This document shows, one piece after another, positions 49,552-60,522 of a stretch of DNA of 64,000 nt; positions within the stretch are counted from its first letter, which is position 1; the number at the start of each line of letters is the position of its first letter. The translations under genes were made by a program, and so were the position numbers. This DNA comes from Pantoea trifolii (GTDB taxonomy: Bacteria > Pseudomonadota > Gammaproteobacteria > Enterobacterales > Enterobacteriaceae): the NCBI RefSeq assembly GCF_024506435.1, contig NZ_JANIET010000001.1, forward strand, positions 2,170,001 through 2,234,000, given 5' to 3'. The notes under the pieces were generated by a model. It worked only from the letters and a program-made list of their open reading frames with translations. It was not told where the DNA came from and did not search any database.

Positions 49552-50427
49552 TCAGGAACCGCGTTTGGTGTTATTACGACGCGGATTGTTGCTCACCACA
49601 CCGTGACGTTTTACCGCACGACGGATTTGGTTAGCCTTGGTGCGACGACGATCCTTTTCAACGGCAACTTTAGTCACCGTCTCTTCCGGCATACTGACTA
49701 ACGTACGCAGATAGTTGACCGCCGGTAACTCCATCTCGATCCAGCCGCCGCGTGGCAAGCCTTTCGGCAACTGGATATCACCGTAACGCACACGCATCAG
49801 TCGGCTAACCTGCACGCCGACCGCTTCCCACAGACGACGCACTTCGCGGTTGCGTCCTTCGGTCAGCGTCACGTTGTACCATTGGTTAATGCCTTCGCCA
49901 CCGGCGAACTTAATGGTTTTGAACGATGCCGGGCCATCTTCCAGCTGCACGCCTTTGCTCAGCTGACGGATTTTATCGTCATCCACTTCGCCAAACACGC
50001 GAACCGCGTATTCACGCTCAACTTCACGGCTTGGGTGCATCAGACGGTTTGCCAGTTCACCATCAGTGGTGAACAGCATCAAACCGCAGGTATTCACATC
50101 CAGACGACCAACGGCAATCCAGCGTGAACCACGCAGACGCGGCAGACGATCAAACACGGTTGGACGCCCTTCCGGATCGTTACGCGTGCAGAGTTCACCT
50201 TCCGGTTTGTAATACGCGAGTACGCGGCACACTTCGGTCGCCGACTCAGCGATAGACACCAAATGGCCATCAATACGAATTTTCAGGGATTTATCACTTT
50301 CAACACGATCGCCAAGCGTCGCCAGTTTGCCGTCAACGCTGACGCGTCCGGCTGAAATCATGGTTTCGATTTCGCGACGCGAACCGTGACCGGCGCGCGC
50401 TAATACTTTCTGTAATTTTTCGCTCAT
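49552..50427 (-). CDS. rluB: 23S rRNA pseudouridine2605 synthase RluB
   Basis: A 291-residue pseudouridine synthase (E. coli 291). The N-terminal S4 RNA-binding domain ([18 protein letters not shown]) is followed by the catalytic domain with the active Asp in [12 protein letters not shown]. It modifies 23S rRNA U2605. The start is at MSEKLQ, where the family begins. Confidence 0.96.
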   Translation of the reverse strand: MSEKLQKVLARAGHGSRREIETMISAGRVSVDGKLATLGDRVESDKSLKIRIDGHLVSIAESATEVCRVLAYYKPEGELCTRNDPEGRPTVFDRLPRLRGSRWIAVGRLDVNTCGLMLFTTDGELANRLMHPSREVEREYAVRVFGEVDDDKIRQLSKGVQLEDGPASFKTIKFAGGEGINQWYNVTLTEGRNREVRRLWEAVGVQVSRLMRVRYGDIQLPKGLPRGGWIEMELPAVNYLRTLVSMPEETVTKVAVEKDRRRTKANQIRRAVKRHGVVSNNPRRNNTKRGS

Positions 50428-51229
50428 GGAGCCTCGTTGTCGCCTTCCCAGGCGTCGTGGTAAGAAGAGGTACGATACAGGGATTACCAATTCCCATATC
50501 AGAATCTGTTACCGCTCTGCATCGCTGATGCAATCTCAGACGGCCCGCGATTTTACACTAACGCAAGTTTTGTTAACACCTTTTCCTTTGCTGCCGATAA
50601 CACAGGGTCCGTTAAAAACGGCTTAATAAGCACCACGGCAATAAACATTCAGCTGACTGATAGATCGATCTCATTTTCGTCATCAGCATTTATGCCAAGT
50701 GACTGAAATATTGTCACTTACCCCTTACCTCTCACGCCTCAATCAGCCCCCAACTTAAGCCATCTGATACATTAACGCTTCGCAAGACTGTAAGGGCAGT
50801 ATTGCGCGCCACGCTTACAGATAATCACAAACTTTAAATCTAGTTAAAAATCACAAAACAGCATAAAACACTATTTAATGGCGTTAAGTAAGCCTTTCTA
50901 CGGTATTAAATATAAATTGATAGTTTATTGGCACTACAGGTTGGATTAAGTCTGTATTTTTGTATTTTTTGATTAATATTAAATTTGCTGAATTGTTCTG
51001 AAGAAAAAACTGTGTAAAATTTAAGCCTGAAATCCAGTGAGTCGTCATAATAACATAGCTTTTATTTACTATTTATATTCGTTCAACTAACAATTCATTA
51101 ACGTTCACTGTGTAATTTCACTGATATTATAAACCGGCGCGCGCGGGATTTGACGCGTTTATTGATTTACGGAATGAAGTTAATTTGCATGTCGAAAGTC
51201 TTCACCAGGGATTTTACGGACATGCTTAA
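50428..51229. other. Long AT-rich intergenic region
   Basis: About 800 bases with no convincing gene. It becomes strongly AT-rich after 50800, unlike its surroundings. AAGTGAC-N9-GTCACTT (50697-50719) is a perfect 7-base inverted repeat. TATTAT at 51125-51130 is a possible -10 for the lipoprotein gene that follows. In E. coli this joint holds yciQ. Confidence 0.5.
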
Positions 51230-51901
51230 ATGAAGATCACTGCCATGAAAACCTCTCTGCTTTGGCCTGCGCTTGCTGCGCTGGCACTGAGCGGTTGTTC
51301 CGTGGGCCACACTGAGTACAGTCGTACTGCGATGCAACACGTTGATATGAGCGTGACAGGCATCCCGACTGTACTGGGTTTGGGTATCCTCGGCACGACC
51401 ATTCCTTTGACGCCAGAATACAGCCTGACGGCAGCGCACGTGGCAAAAACCGCCGTGCAACGTGTCAAGGCTTATCATCCCTATTGCGACGTCGCGATTA
51501 TTTATCATAAGAATAGCCCAGAAACGCTGGCTAAATTCCGCAGCGGTGCGATTGGTGAACCGATTAAAATGTACGGTTACAGCTTTATTTCCGCTATGCC
51601 AGTGGAATCGAGCGGCGTTAATTTAGCGCGCACCGCAATTACCAATAAATGGAATAAGAAGCCCTGCATGGCGATGGCATCAAATGCTGGCGTTGTGCAA
51701 GGAATGTCAGGTGGGGCGGTATATAATGCTGACCAAACTATTGGCGGCGTGATTGTTGGATACAGCCATGAAATATCTAACGTGCGCAGCAAGAAAGTCA
51801 TCTTAAAAGATGTCTCTCTGTATATTCCGTACGGAGATTTCAAAAAATGGCTGGAATCCAATATTGGTCAGACGCAGAACGCCACGCCTGACCATGCATA
51901 A
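51230..51901 (+). CDS. Trypsin-like serine protease lipoprotein (putative)
   Basis: 223 residues. A lipobox (LSGC, lipidated C23) ends a short signal peptide, so it is likely a membrane-anchored periplasmic lipoprotein. A chymotrypsin-fold triad can be traced: H70 in SLTAAH, D87 in CDVAII, and S160 in GMSGGAV, with the oxyanion-loop glycines around the Ser. I do not recognise a named family. It replaces yciQ between rluB and yciO, converges on and abuts yciO, and follows an AT-rich region. The ATG at 51245 is an alternative start; both ribosome-binding sites are weak. Confidence 0.7.
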   Translation: MKITAMKTSLLWPALAALALSGCSVGHTEYSRTAMQHVDMSVTGIPTVLGLGILGTTIPLTPEYSLTAAHVAKTAVQRVKAYHPYCDVAIIYHKNSPETLAKFRSGAIGEPIKMYGYSFISAMPVESSGVNLARTAITNKWNKKPCMAMASNAGVVQGMSGGAVYNADQTIGGVIVGYSHEISNVRSKKVILKDVSLYIPYGDFKKWLESNIGQTQNATPDHA

Positions 51902-52522
51902 TTATTCGAACGGGCGCGTGTCACCGACGCCTTCGCGCACCACCACTGGCGCATCGCTGGTGAGGTCGATCACCGTGGTTGGCTGCTGTCCCAGCGTACC
52001 GCCATCGATGATCAGATCCACCAGCTTGCCAATGCTGTACTGAATCTCCTCCGGATCGGATTCGGTAAAATCGTTGCCCGGCAACATCAGCGAGGTCGAC
52101 ATCATCGGTTCGTTGAGGCGCTCCAGTATTGCCAGCGCTACCGGATTGGACGGCACGCGCAGACCGATGGTTTTACGTTTGTCATTCATCAGACGACGCG
52201 GCACTTCTTTCGTCGCCTTCAAAATGAAGGTGTAATTGCCCGGCGTGTTATTTTTCAGGATGCGAAACGCTGAGTTATCCACCTGCGCGTACGTCGACAG
52301 CTCCGACAAATCGCGGCACATCAACGTGAAGTTGTGATTGCCATCCAATTGGCGAATACGACAAATGCGCTCCATGGCATTTTTCTCTTCCAGACGACAA
52401 CCCAGCGCATAGCCAGAATCGGTTGGATAAACAATCACGCTGCCTTTGTTCAGATAATCAACGGCCTGGTTCACCAGGCGCGGCTGCGGATTGTCGGGAT
52501 GTATGTGAAAATATTGACTCAT
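51902..52522 (-). CDS. yciO: YciO, Sua5/YrdC-family protein
   Basis: A 206-residue protein of the YrdC/Sua5 fold, which binds RNA or nucleotides (threonylcarbamoyl-AMP synthase superfamily). YPTDSGYALGC and the C-terminal PTTVIDLT are characteristic. YciO is a paralogue of TsaC; its own physiological role is unclear. It follows rnm by 12 bp. Confidence 0.94.
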   Translation of the reverse strand: MSQYFHIHPDNPQPRLVNQAVDYLNKGSVIVYPTDSGYALGCRLEEKNAMERICRIRQLDGNHNFTLMCRDLSELSTYAQVDNSAFRILKNNTPGNYTFILKATKEVPRRLMNDKRKTIGLRVPSNPVALAILERLNEPMMSTSLMLPGNDFTESDPEEIQYSIGKLVDLIIDGGTLGQQPTTVIDLTSDAPVVVREGVGDTRPFE

Positions 52523-52534
52523 AAAAACCTCATA

Positions 52535-53419
52535 TCACCTGTCTGCGACAGCAATGCTGGGCGCCAACTCGGGGAAGCGTTCCCAAACCGGCTCCACGCC
52601 GCCCGGTAACCATAACTTGCGTCCCAGTTCTATCCACGGACAAGGTTGGTGAAAATCTGATCCCTGCGACCCGGCTAACTGATGGTCACGCGCATAGGTT
52701 GCCAGCTGCGTGCGCTCGTTTGGCGCTTGCTGACACTGCGCGACTTCCATGGCATCGCCGCCCACGTCGGCAAAATGCGCAATCAGCCGCTTTAACCATT
52801 TAGCCGACAAACCATAACGACCTGGATGCGCCAAAACGGCATAGCCGCCAGAATGATGAATAGCATCAATGGCTTGTTTAATTGTACACCATTGCGGGGG
52901 CACGTAGCCGGTTTTCCCGCGCGCCAGATAATTCTTGAACACCTGCGCCATATTATCGGCTTTGCCAATCTCCACCAGATAACGCGCAAAATGGCCACGC
53001 GTAATCAAGCCACCTTGCGCCAGACGCTGGGCTCCGGCCAGCGCATCAGGAATACGCGCGCGCTCAAGGCGTTCGGCAATTTGCTGTGCACGATCCACAC
53101 GTGTCTGATGCTGTTGCGCGAGGAATTCAGTCAGCGCGGGATGCAGGCAATCGACATTCAGCCCCACAATGTGGATTTCGTGGTTTTCCCATAAGGTTGA
53201 CGCTTCTAAACCGGCCAGTACGCGGATCGGCAGATCCTGTTGCACCACTGCCGCCTGCGCTTCTGCCACGCCCGCCACCGTGTCGTGATCGGTAATCGCT
53301 AGCACGCCGACTTTCATCTCAACCGCACGCTGTACCAGCGCAGTCGGCGTTAATAAGCCGTCAGAAGCCAGCGTATGGCTGTGTAAATCATAAAGGGGAA
53401 AACGAGCGATGTCCGACAA
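52535..53419 (-). CDS. rnm: RNase AM (PHP-domain 5'-3' exonuclease, YciV)
   Basis: A 294-residue PHP-family metal hydrolase (E. coli 293). Metal ligands are visible in YDLHSHTLASDG, TDHDT and a C-terminal SDFHQP. It has been described as a 5'-3' exonuclease that matures rRNA 5' ends and acts on 3',5'-nucleotide bisphosphates. It is divergent from the trp operon. Confidence 0.95.
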   Translation of the reverse strand: MSDIARFPLYDLHSHTLASDGLLTPTALVQRAVEMKVGVLAITDHDTVAGVAEAQAAVVQQDLPIRVLAGLEASTLWENHEIHIVGLNVDCLHPALTEFLAQQHQTRVDRAQQIAERLERARIPDALAGAQRLAQGGLITRGHFARYLVEIGKADNMAQVFKNYLARGKTGYVPPQWCTIKQAIDAIHHSGGYAVLAHPGRYGLSAKWLKRLIAHFADVGGDAMEVAQCQQAPNERTQLATYARDHQLAGSQGSDFHQPCPWIELGRKLWLPGGVEPVWERFPELAPSIAVADR

Positions 53420-53487
53420 GATAACTCCAGCAACTACATAAACCGGCAGGCATAATAACGATTTTGTCCCTGGCTGAAAAAGGGTAT

Positions 53488-53516
53488 TGACATTTTTCGC
53501 CCGAACCAGTTAACTA
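53488..53516 (+). promoter_or_regulatory. trp operon promoter
   Basis: TTGACA (53488-53493) and TTAACT (53511-53516) are 17 bases apart, as in the E. coli trp promoter. Confidence 0.92.
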
Positions 53517-53521
53517 GTACA
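53504..53521. promoter_or_regulatory. TrpR operator
   Basis: GAACCAGTTAACTAGTAC differs from the E. coli trp operator GAACTAGTTAACTAGTAC at one position and overlaps the -10 element, so TrpR would occlude polymerase when tryptophan is abundant. Confidence 0.9.
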
Positions 53522-53549
53522 CAAGTTCACACGTAACGGGTATTTAATC

Positions 53550-53633
53550 ATGACTATTTTCGGTACGCTTTTAAATGGTTGGTGGCGCGAAGATCCCTTT
53601 ATCGGGCGACATCGTCGTGCACAACTCGCGTAA
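53550..53633 (+). CDS. trpL: trp operon leader peptide TrpL
   Basis: 27 residues, MTIFGTLLNGWWREDPFIGR then HRRAQLA. The tandem Trp codons at 11-12 sense charged tRNA-Trp. The ribosome stalls there when tryptophan is scarce, favouring antitermination. It is longer than E. coli TrpL (14). CGGGC inside its 3' half can pair with GCCCG of the attenuator. Confidence 0.92.
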   Translation: MTIFGTLLNGWWREDPFIGRHRRAQLA

Positions 53634-53655
53634 CCGCAGTGCAGATTGATACCTA

Positions 53656-53682
53656 AGCCCGCCACCGAGCGGGCTTTTTTTT
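53656..53682 (+). terminator. trp attenuator
   Basis: AGCCCGC, loop CACCGA, GCGGGCT, then eight T. It is the 3:4 hairpin of trp attenuation, 22 bases after the trpL stop and 24 bases before trpE. Confidence 0.93.
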
Positions 53683-53705
53683 GAGCGAAATTCAGAGAAT
53701 CCATT

Positions 53706-55268
53706 ATGGCTATTGCGAAACCTACTTTGAAGTTGATAACCGGTACCGCGCCCTACCGCGAAGATCCGGCCGCAGTGTTTCATCAGTTATGCGGCGCACG
53801 TCCAGCAACTCTGCTGCTTGAATCCGCTGATATCGACAGCAAACAAAACCTGAAAAGCCTGTTAATCGTCGATAGCGCGCTGCGCGTCAGCGCGCTGGGC
53901 AACATCGTCACCATCAAAGCGCTGTCGGAAAATGGTCGCGCCATCTTGCCGCTGCTGGATGAGGCGTTGCCACCTGAAGTGCGCATCGATGTGCGCCCCG
54001 ATGGACGCGAGCTGCATTTCACCCAGCCGCAAGGTATGCAGGACGAGGATTCGCGCCTGAAGGCCCTTTCTGTGTTTGATGCGCTGCGCCTGATTCCGCA
54101 ACTGGTGAACAGCCCAGAAGAAGAGCGTGAAGCGATGCTGCTCGGTGGCTTGTTCGCTTATGACTTAGTCGCGGGTTTCGAAGATCTGCCGGAGCTGCGC
54201 AACGAACAGCGTTGCCCGGATTATTGCTTCTATCTGGCCGAAACCTTACTGGTGATCGACCATCAGCAGCGCACGGCGCGCCTGCAAGCCAGCTTATTCA
54301 GCCCATCGACCAGCGAGTTTCAGCGCCTGCAAGGCCGCATTGAACAACTACGCGGCCAGATGACGCAAGCTGCGCCAGCGTTGCCGGTTCAGCGCGTCGA
54401 GCAAATGACGCTGAGCACCAGTCAAAGCGACGAAGAGTATTGCAACGTGGTACGTGAGATGCAGGAAGCGATTCGCATCGGCGAAATCTTCCAGGTTGTC
54501 CCTTCACGTCGCTTCTCGCTGCCGTGCCCTTCTCCACTGGCCGCTTATGACACGCTGAAAAACAGCAACCCAAGCCCTTATATGTTCTTTATGCAGGATC
54601 AGGATTTCGCGCTGTTTGGTGCCTCGCCAGAAAGCTCACTGAAATATGACGCAACCTCGCGCCAGATTGAGATCTACCCGATTGCTGGAACCCGTCCACG
54701 CGGCCGCCATGCTGATGGCTCGCTGGATCGCGATCTCGACAGCCGCATCGAACTGGAAATGCGCACCGACCATAAAGAGATGGCCGAGCACCTGATGCTG
54801 GTGGATTTGGCGCGTAACGATTTGGCGCGCATCTGCGTGCCGGGCAGCCGCTACGTGGCTGACCTGACCAAAGTGGACCGCTACTCGTTCGTGATGCATC
54901 TGGTGTCACGCGTGGTGGGCACGCTGCGCGCAGACCTCGACGTGCTGCACGCTTACCGCGCCTGCATGAACATGGGCACGCTGAGTGGCGCACCGAAAGT
55001 GCGTGCGATGCAGCTGATTGCCGGAAAAGAAGGTACACGTCGCGGCAGCTACGGCGGCGCAGTGGGTTATTTCACCGCTAACGGCGATCTGGATACCTGC
55101 ATCGTTATCCGTTCCGCGTGGGTCGAAGACGGTGTCGCCACCGTGCAAGCCGGTGCCGGTGTGGTGCTGGATTCACAACCACAGGCAGAAGCGGACGAGA
55201 GCCGCAACAAAGCGCGCGCGGTATTGCGTGCCATCGCAACAGCCCATCACTGCAAGGAGATTTTCTGA
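53706..55268 (+). CDS. trpE: Anthranilate synthase component I
   Basis: A 520-residue chorismate-utilising enzyme (E. coli 520) that makes anthranilate from chorismate and ammonia. The feedback-inhibition site LLLES lies near 38-42. Catalytic motifs [20 protein letters not shown] and GTRPRG are present. It overlaps trpG by one base (TGATG). Confidence 0.98.
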   Translation: MAIAKPTLKLITGTAPYREDPAAVFHQLCGARPATLLLESADIDSKQNLKSLLIVDSALRVSALGNIVTIKALSENGRAILPLLDEALPPEVRIDVRPDGRELHFTQPQGMQDEDSRLKALSVFDALRLIPQLVNSPEEEREAMLLGGLFAYDLVAGFEDLPELRNEQRCPDYCFYLAETLLVIDHQQRTARLQASLFSPSTSEFQRLQGRIEQLRGQMTQAAPALPVQRVEQMTLSTSQSDEEYCNVVREMQEAIRIGEIFQVVPSRRFSLPCPSPLAAYDTLKNSNPSPYMFFMQDQDFALFGASPESSLKYDATSRQIEIYPIAGTRPRGRHADGSLDRDLDSRIELEMRTDHKEMAEHLMLVDLARNDLARICVPGSRYVADLTKVDRYSFVMHLVSRVVGTLRADLDVLHAYRACMNMGTLSGAPKVRAMQLIAGKEGTRRGSYGGAVGYFTANGDLDTCIVIRSAWVEDGVATVQAGAGVVLDSQPQAEADESRNKARAVLRAIATAHHCKEIF

Positions 55269-55849
55269 TGGCCGATATCCTGCTGCTCGATAACATCGAC
55301 TCCTTTACTTACAACCTCGTTGATCAGCTGCGTACTTTCGGCCACAACGTGTTGATTTACCGTAACAACGTGCCCGCTGAAGTGCTTATTGAACGCCTGC
55401 AGCAGATGGAGAATCCGATTCTGATGCTGTCGCCGGGTCCTGGCGCGCCGAAAGATGCCGGTTGCATGCCTGATTTGCTGCAAGCGCTGCGCGGTCGTCT
55501 GCCGATTATCGGCATTTGCCTCGGTCATCAGGCGATTGTTGAAGCATACGGCGGACATGTCGGCCAGGCCGGCGAGATCCTGCACGGCAAAGCCTCTTCT
55601 ATTACCCACGATGGCGAAGGCATGTTCGCTGGCCTGAGTAATCCGCTGCCGGTGGCACGTTATCACTCGCTGGTCGGCAGCAATACGCCAGCCGAATTGA
55701 CCGTTAACGCCAGCTACAACGGCATGGTGATGGCCGTACGCCACGATGCCGACCGTGTGTGTGGCTTCCAGTTCCACCCCGAGTCCATTCTCACCACTCA
55801 GGGCGCGCGCTTGTTAGAACAGACGTTGGCCTGGGCGCTGGCGAAGTAA
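55268..55849 (+). CDS. trpG: Anthranilate synthase component II (glutamine amidotransferase)
   Basis: A 193-residue class I glutamine amidotransferase that supplies ammonia to TrpE. The nucleophile C84 is in GICLGHQ, and the His-Glu pair is in FQFHPES. In E. coli TrpG is fused to TrpD, while here it stops before trpD, as in Serratia and Erwiniaceae. The start overlaps the trpE stop. Confidence 0.97.
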   Translation: MADILLLDNIDSFTYNLVDQLRTFGHNVLIYRNNVPAEVLIERLQQMENPILMLSPGPGAPKDAGCMPDLLQALRGRLPIIGICLGHQAIVEAYGGHVGQAGEILHGKASSITHDGEGMFAGLSNPLPVARYHSLVGSNTPAELTVNASYNGMVMAVRHDADRVCGFQFHPESILTTQGARLLEQTLAWALAK

Positions 55850-55862
55850 TAGGGAGATTATG

Positions 55863-56861
55863 ATGCAAACTATTCTGGAAAAACTTTATCAGTCCGAGAC
55901 GCTGAGCCAGGGCGAAAGCCACCAGCTATTTAGCGCCATTATCACCGGTCAGCTGGAGCCGACGCAGTTAGCCGCCGCGCTGATCGCCATGAAAGTCCGT
56001 GGCGAGCGTCCGGAAGAGATCGCCGGTGCCGCTTCCGCGTTGCTGGCCGATGCGAAACCGTTCCCGCGTCCGGATTACACCTTTGCCGATATCGTCGGTA
56101 CCGGTGGCGACGGCAGCAACAGCATCAACATTTCTACCGCCAGCGCCTTTGTCGCGGCGACCTGTGGCCTGAAAGTGGCGAAGCACGGCAATCGCAGCGT
56201 CTCCAGCAAATCTGGATCTTCCGACCTGCTGGCGGCATTTGGCATCAATCTGGATATGCCAGCCGAACAGGCACGCAAGGCGCTGGACGATCTCAACGTC
56301 TGCTTCCTGTTTGCCCCGCAGTATCACAGCGGTTTCCGTCACGCGATGCCGGTACGCCAGCAGTTGAAAACCCGAACGATCTTTAACGTGCTGGGGCCGC
56401 TGATCAATCCCGCGCGTCCACCGCTGGCGGTGATTGGCGTTTATAGCCCAGAACTGGTGCTGCCGATCGCTCAAACGCTGAAAGTGCTCGGTTATCAACG
56501 TGCCGCGGTGGTACACGGCGGCGGCATGGATGAAGTGGCGCTGCACAGCCCAACGCAGGTTGCCGAGTTGCGTGATGGCGAAATCACCGGCTATCAGCTG
56601 ACGCCAGAAGACTTCGGTTTTGGCTTCCATGATAAAGACGCGTTGGCAGGCGGCACGCCGGAAGAAAACCGTGACATTCTCACCCGTTTACTCCAGGGTA
56701 AAGGCCAGCCCGCCCATGAGCAGGCGGTTGCGGTGAACGTCGCAATGTTACTGAAAGTGTTCGGAAATGAAGATTTGCGCGACAACGCACAGCGCGCCAT
56801 CGCAGCCATTCGCAGCGGACAGGCTTACGAACGCGTTGTCGCTCTGGCAGCGAGAGGATGA
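55863..56861 (+). CDS. trpD: Anthranilate phosphoribosyltransferase
   Basis: A 332-residue stand-alone TrpD joining anthranilate to PRPP. The glycine-rich [15 protein letters not shown] motif and [15 protein letters not shown] loop are conserved. AGGGAG lies 6 bases before the ATG at 55863; the ATG just before it (55860) is too close. It is 13 bases after trpG. Confidence 0.96.
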   Translation: MQTILEKLYQSETLSQGESHQLFSAIITGQLEPTQLAAALIAMKVRGERPEEIAGAASALLADAKPFPRPDYTFADIVGTGGDGSNSINISTASAFVAATCGLKVAKHGNRSVSSKSGSSDLLAAFGINLDMPAEQARKALDDLNVCFLFAPQYHSGFRHAMPVRQQLKTRTIFNVLGPLINPARPPLAVIGVYSPELVLPIAQTLKVLGYQRAAVVHGGGMDEVALHSPTQVAELRDGEITGYQLTPEDFGFGFHDKDALAGGTPEENRDILTRLLQGKGQPAHEQAVAVNVAMLLKVFGNEDLRDNAQRAIAAIRSGQAYERVVALAARG

Positions 56862-56862
56862 G

Positions 56863-58230
56863 ATGAGTATTAAGGGCACTGTTTTAGAGAAAATCGTACA
56901 AGATAAAGCCGTCTGGGTTGAAGCGCGCAAAGCACAGCAGCCGCTGGCCACCTTCCAGAACGATTTGCAGCCTGCGGAACGTCATTTTTACGATGCACTG
57001 CGTGGCTCACGCACCGTATTCATCCTGGAATGCAAAAAAGCCTCGCCTTCCAAAGGGCTGATTCGCGAGGATTTCGATCCCGCGACTATTGCTGGCGTTT
57101 ACCGTCACCACGCTTCGGCGGTATCGGTGTTGACCGATGAAAAATACTTCCAGGGCGATTTTGCCTTCCTGCCGATTGTCAGCGCCGCCATCACGCAACC
57201 GGTGTTGTGCAAAGACTTCATCATCGATCCGTACCAGATCTATCTGGCGCGCCATTATCAAGCCGATGCCATCCTGCTGATGTTGTCGGTGCTGGATGAT
57301 GAGCAATATCGTCAGCTCGCCGCCGTGGCGCACAGCCTGAAAATGGGCGTGCTGACCGAAGTGAGTAATGAAGAAGAGATGGAACGTGCCATCGCGCTGG
57401 AAGCCAAAGTCGTCGGCATTAATAACCGCGATCTGCGCGACCTCTCCATCGACCTGAACCGCACGCGTCAGTTAGCGCCGCGTCTCGGACATGGCGTCAC
57501 CGTCATTAGCGAATCCGGCATCCACAATTACGCGCAGGTACGTGAATTAAGCCACTTCGCTAACGGCTTCCTGATTGGATCTGCGCTGATGGAAGAAGCG
57601 GATCTCAGCGCTGGCGTGCGTCGCGTGTTGCTTGGCGATAACAAAGTCTGCGGCCTGACACGCGCTGAAGATGCACATACAGCGCAGGAAGCTGGTGCCA
57701 TTTACGGTGGATTGATCTTCTCTGAAGGCTCGCCGCGTAAAATCAGCATTGAGCAGGCGCAGGCGGTTCAGGCTGCCGCCCCGCTGAAGTATGTAGGCGT
57801 GTTCCGCAACAACGCGGCAAGTGACATTGTCACGCTTGCGGAGACGTTGAAGCTCACCGCAGTACAACTGCACGGCGATGAAGATCAGGCGTTTGTCGCA
57901 CAACTGCGTCAGACGCTGCCAGCAAACACCAAAATCTGGAAAGCGCTGAGCATCAAAGATCACTTACCTGCGCGCGACTGGCCGCACGTCGATCGCTACG
58001 TGTTTGATAACGGCCAGGGCGGCACCGGCCAGCGTTTCGATTGGTCACTGCTGCAAGGCCAGGATCTCAGCAACGTATTGCTGGCCGGTGGCTTAAGCGC
58101 TGATAACTGCGTTGAAGCCGCGCAGTTGGGCTGTGCCGGCCTCGATTTCAACTCCGGCGTAGAATCTGCGCCAGGCATTAAAGATGCCAGCAAAGTCGCG
58201 GCGGTATTCCGCACGCTGCGCGCCTATTAA
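56863..58230 (+). CDS. trpC: Indole-3-glycerol phosphate synthase / PRA isomerase TrpC(F)
   Basis: A 455-residue fusion of two TIM barrels (E. coli 453). The N-terminal synthase (about 1-255; [28 protein letters not shown]) and C-terminal phosphoribosylanthranilate isomerase (about 256-455; [27 protein letters not shown]) give steps 3 and 4 in one chain. The start is one base after the trpD stop. Confidence 0.98.
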   Translation: MSIKGTVLEKIVQDKAVWVEARKAQQPLATFQNDLQPAERHFYDALRGSRTVFILECKKASPSKGLIREDFDPATIAGVYRHHASAVSVLTDEKYFQGDFAFLPIVSAAITQPVLCKDFIIDPYQIYLARHYQADAILLMLSVLDDEQYRQLAAVAHSLKMGVLTEVSNEEEMERAIALEAKVVGINNRDLRDLSIDLNRTRQLAPRLGHGVTVISESGIHNYAQVRELSHFANGFLIGSALMEEADLSAGVRRVLLGDNKVCGLTRAEDAHTAQEAGAIYGGLIFSEGSPRKISIEQAQAVQAAAPLKYVGVFRNNAASDIVTLAETLKLTAVQLHGDEDQAFVAQLRQTLPANTKIWKALSIKDHLPARDWPHVDRYVFDNGQGGTGQRFDWSLLQGQDLSNVLLAGGLSADNCVEAAQLGCAGLDFNSGVESAPGIKDASKVAAVFRTLRAY

Positions 58231-58276
58231 TTTCGCTTGCCCGCCATCGCGCGGGCCGAATAAGGAAGATGAAAAA

Positions 58277-59470
58277 ATGACCACGTTATTGAATCCCTAT
58301 TTTGGCGAGTTTGGTGGCCAATATGTGCCGCAAATCCTGATGCCAGCTTTGCGCCAGCTGGAAAATGCGTTTGTTGAAGCGCAGCGCGATCCCGAGTTTC
58401 AGGCCGAATTTACTGACCTGCTGAAAAACTACGCTGGACGCCCAACGGCGTTGACGCTGTGCAGCAACCTGACCAAAGGTACCAAAACCCGCCTTTATCT
58501 GAAGCGTGAAGATTTGCTGCACGGTGGCGCGCACAAAACCAACCAGGTGCTGGGTCAGGCGCTGTTGGCTAAGCGTATGGGCAAAAACGAGATCATCGCG
58601 GAAACCGGTGCTGGTCAGCATGGTGTGGCGTCAGCGTTAGCCTGTGCCCTGCTGGGTATGAAGTGCCGCATCTATATGGGCGCGAAAGATGTTGAACGTC
58701 AATCACCAAACGTATTCCGTATGCGTTTAATGGGCGCGGAAGTGATTCCAGTGCATAGCGGCTCAGCCACGCTGAAAGATGCCTGTAACGAGGCACTGCG
58801 CGACTGGTCTGGCAGCTATGAAACCGCGCACTATATGCTCGGCACCGCCGCAGGCCCGCACCCGTTCCCGACTATCGTACGTGAATTCCAGCGCATGATT
58901 GGCGAAGAGACCAAAGCCCAGATTCTGGAGCGCGAAGGTCGTCTGCCCGATGCGGTGTTAGCCTGCGTGGGCGGTGGTTCGAACGCTATCGGTATGTTCG
59001 CTGATTTCATCGAAGAAGAAAGCGTTGGCCTGATCGGCGTTGAACCGGCGGGTCACGGTATCGAAACCGGTGAACACGGTGCGCCGCTCAAGCACGGTCG
59101 CGTCGGGATCTACTTCGGCATGAAAGCGCCGATGATGCAGACCGAAGAGGGTCAGATTGAAGAATCCTACTCTATCTCTGCGGGACTGGACTTCCCATCG
59201 GTGGGACCTCAGCATGCGCATCTGAACAGCATCGGCCGCGCGGAATATGTGTCGATCACCGATGATGAAGCGCTCAGCGCCTTTAAAGAGCTGTGTCGTG
59301 CTGAAGGGATTATTCCTGCACTCGAATCCTCACACGCGCTGGCACATGCGCTGAAAATGATCCGCGAGAATCCGGAAAAAGAGCAGTTGCTGGTGGTTAA
59401 CCTTTCCGGGCGCGGCGATAAAGACATCTTCACCGTTCACGATATTTTGAAAGCCAAGGGAGAGATCTGA
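58277..59470 (+). CDS. trpB: Tryptophan synthase beta chain
   Basis: A 397-residue PLP enzyme (E. coli 397). The PLP lysine is K87 in HGGAHKTNQ. The phosphate-binding GGGSNA loop is present. It condenses indole with serine. It overlaps trpA by one base. Confidence 0.98.
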   Translation: MTTLLNPYFGEFGGQYVPQILMPALRQLENAFVEAQRDPEFQAEFTDLLKNYAGRPTALTLCSNLTKGTKTRLYLKREDLLHGGAHKTNQVLGQALLAKRMGKNEIIAETGAGQHGVASALACALLGMKCRIYMGAKDVERQSPNVFRMRLMGAEVIPVHSGSATLKDACNEALRDWSGSYETAHYMLGTAAGPHPFPTIVREFQRMIGEETKAQILEREGRLPDAVLACVGGGSNAIGMFADFIEEESVGLIGVEPAGHGIETGEHGAPLKHGRVGIYFGMKAPMMQTEEGQIEESYSISAGLDFPSVGPQHAHLNSIGRAEYVSITDDEALSAFKELCRAEGIIPALESSHALAHALKMIRENPEKEQLLVVNLSGRGDKDIFTVHDILKAKGEI

Positions 59471-60273
59471 TGGAACGTTATAATCAGCTGTTTCAACGTC
59501 TGTCGGCGCAGAAAGAAGGCGCGTTTGTTCCCTTCGTTACCCTTGGCGATCCGTCACCTGAACTGTCGCTGAAAATTATCGATACTTTGGTGGAAGGCGG
59601 TGCGGACGCGTTAGAGCTCGGTATTCCGTTCTCGGATCCGCTGGCCGATGGCCCAACCATTCAGGGCGCGACGCTGCGTGCCTTTGCTTCCGGCACCACC
59701 GTGGCGCAGTGCTTTGAAATTCTGGCCACCGTACGCCAGAAATATCCCGACCTGCCGATTGGTTTGCTGATGTATGCCAATCTGGTGTTCAGCAAAGGTA
59801 TCGACAACTTTTATGCGCAGTGTGAAGCGGTGGGCGTCGATTCCGTGCTGGTAGCTGACGTGCCGCTGGAAGAGTCTGCGCCGTTCCGCCAGGCTGCGAT
59901 GCGCCACAATGTGGCACCGATCTTTATCTGTCCGCCAAATGCCGACGATGAACTGCTGCGCGAGATTGCTGCGCACGGTCGCGGATATACCTATCTGCTG
60001 TCACGCGCAGGCGTCACCGGTTCAGAAAATCGAGCCAGCCTGCCGCTGCATCACCTGATCGAAAAACTGCGTGAGTTTAACGCTGCGCCACCGCTGCAGG
60101 GCTTTGGTATCTCTGAGCCTGGCCAGGTGAAGGAAGCGATCGCTGCGGGTGCGGCGGGCGCCATTTCCGGTTCGGCGATTGTGAAAATCATTGAGCGTAA
60201 CCAGAATGATCCGACAACGCTGCTCAGCGAGCTGAAAGCCTTTGTGAGCAGCCTGAAAGCGGCCACTCGCTAA
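59470..60273 (+). CDS. trpA: Tryptophan synthase alpha chain
   Basis: A 267-residue TIM barrel releasing indole from indole-3-glycerol phosphate and channelling it to TrpB. Catalytic E49 ([15 protein letters not shown]) and D60 are present. It is the last gene of the trp operon. Confidence 0.98.
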   Translation: MERYNQLFQRLSAQKEGAFVPFVTLGDPSPELSLKIIDTLVEGGADALELGIPFSDPLADGPTIQGATLRAFASGTTVAQCFEILATVRQKYPDLPIGLLMYANLVFSKGIDNFYAQCEAVGVDSVLVADVPLEESAPFRQAAMRHNVAPIFICPPNADDELLREIAAHGRGYTYLLSRAGVTGSENRASLPLHHLIEKLREFNAAPPLQGFGISEPGQVKEAIAAGAAGAISGSAIVKIIERNQNDPTTLLSELKAFVSSLKAATR

Positions 60274-60283
60274 AATCCTTCAT

Positions 60284-60314
60284 GGCCTTATTCCCGCGCG
60301 GATAAGGCCTTTTT
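60284..60314 (+). terminator. trp operon terminator
   Basis: Perfect 8-base arms GGCCTTAT and ATAAGGCC, then TTTTT. Confidence 0.9.
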
Positions 60315-60522
60315 ACCGACATAAACCTCCCCCCTGCTCATTTTCTCGGCCACTCTCAGCTTTTCATACCCAACTAAAACTGGGATTGGATCAATAAGTG
60401 GCAAAAATTCCCTATTTCTCACTTTTTTGCACCCGCCGATTTGCCGATTTCGCATCGCCAGACCACAATTAACTGCGCCGCCCCATTGCGGCGAAACATC
60501 ATCTAAGACAGGGAGATAACCA

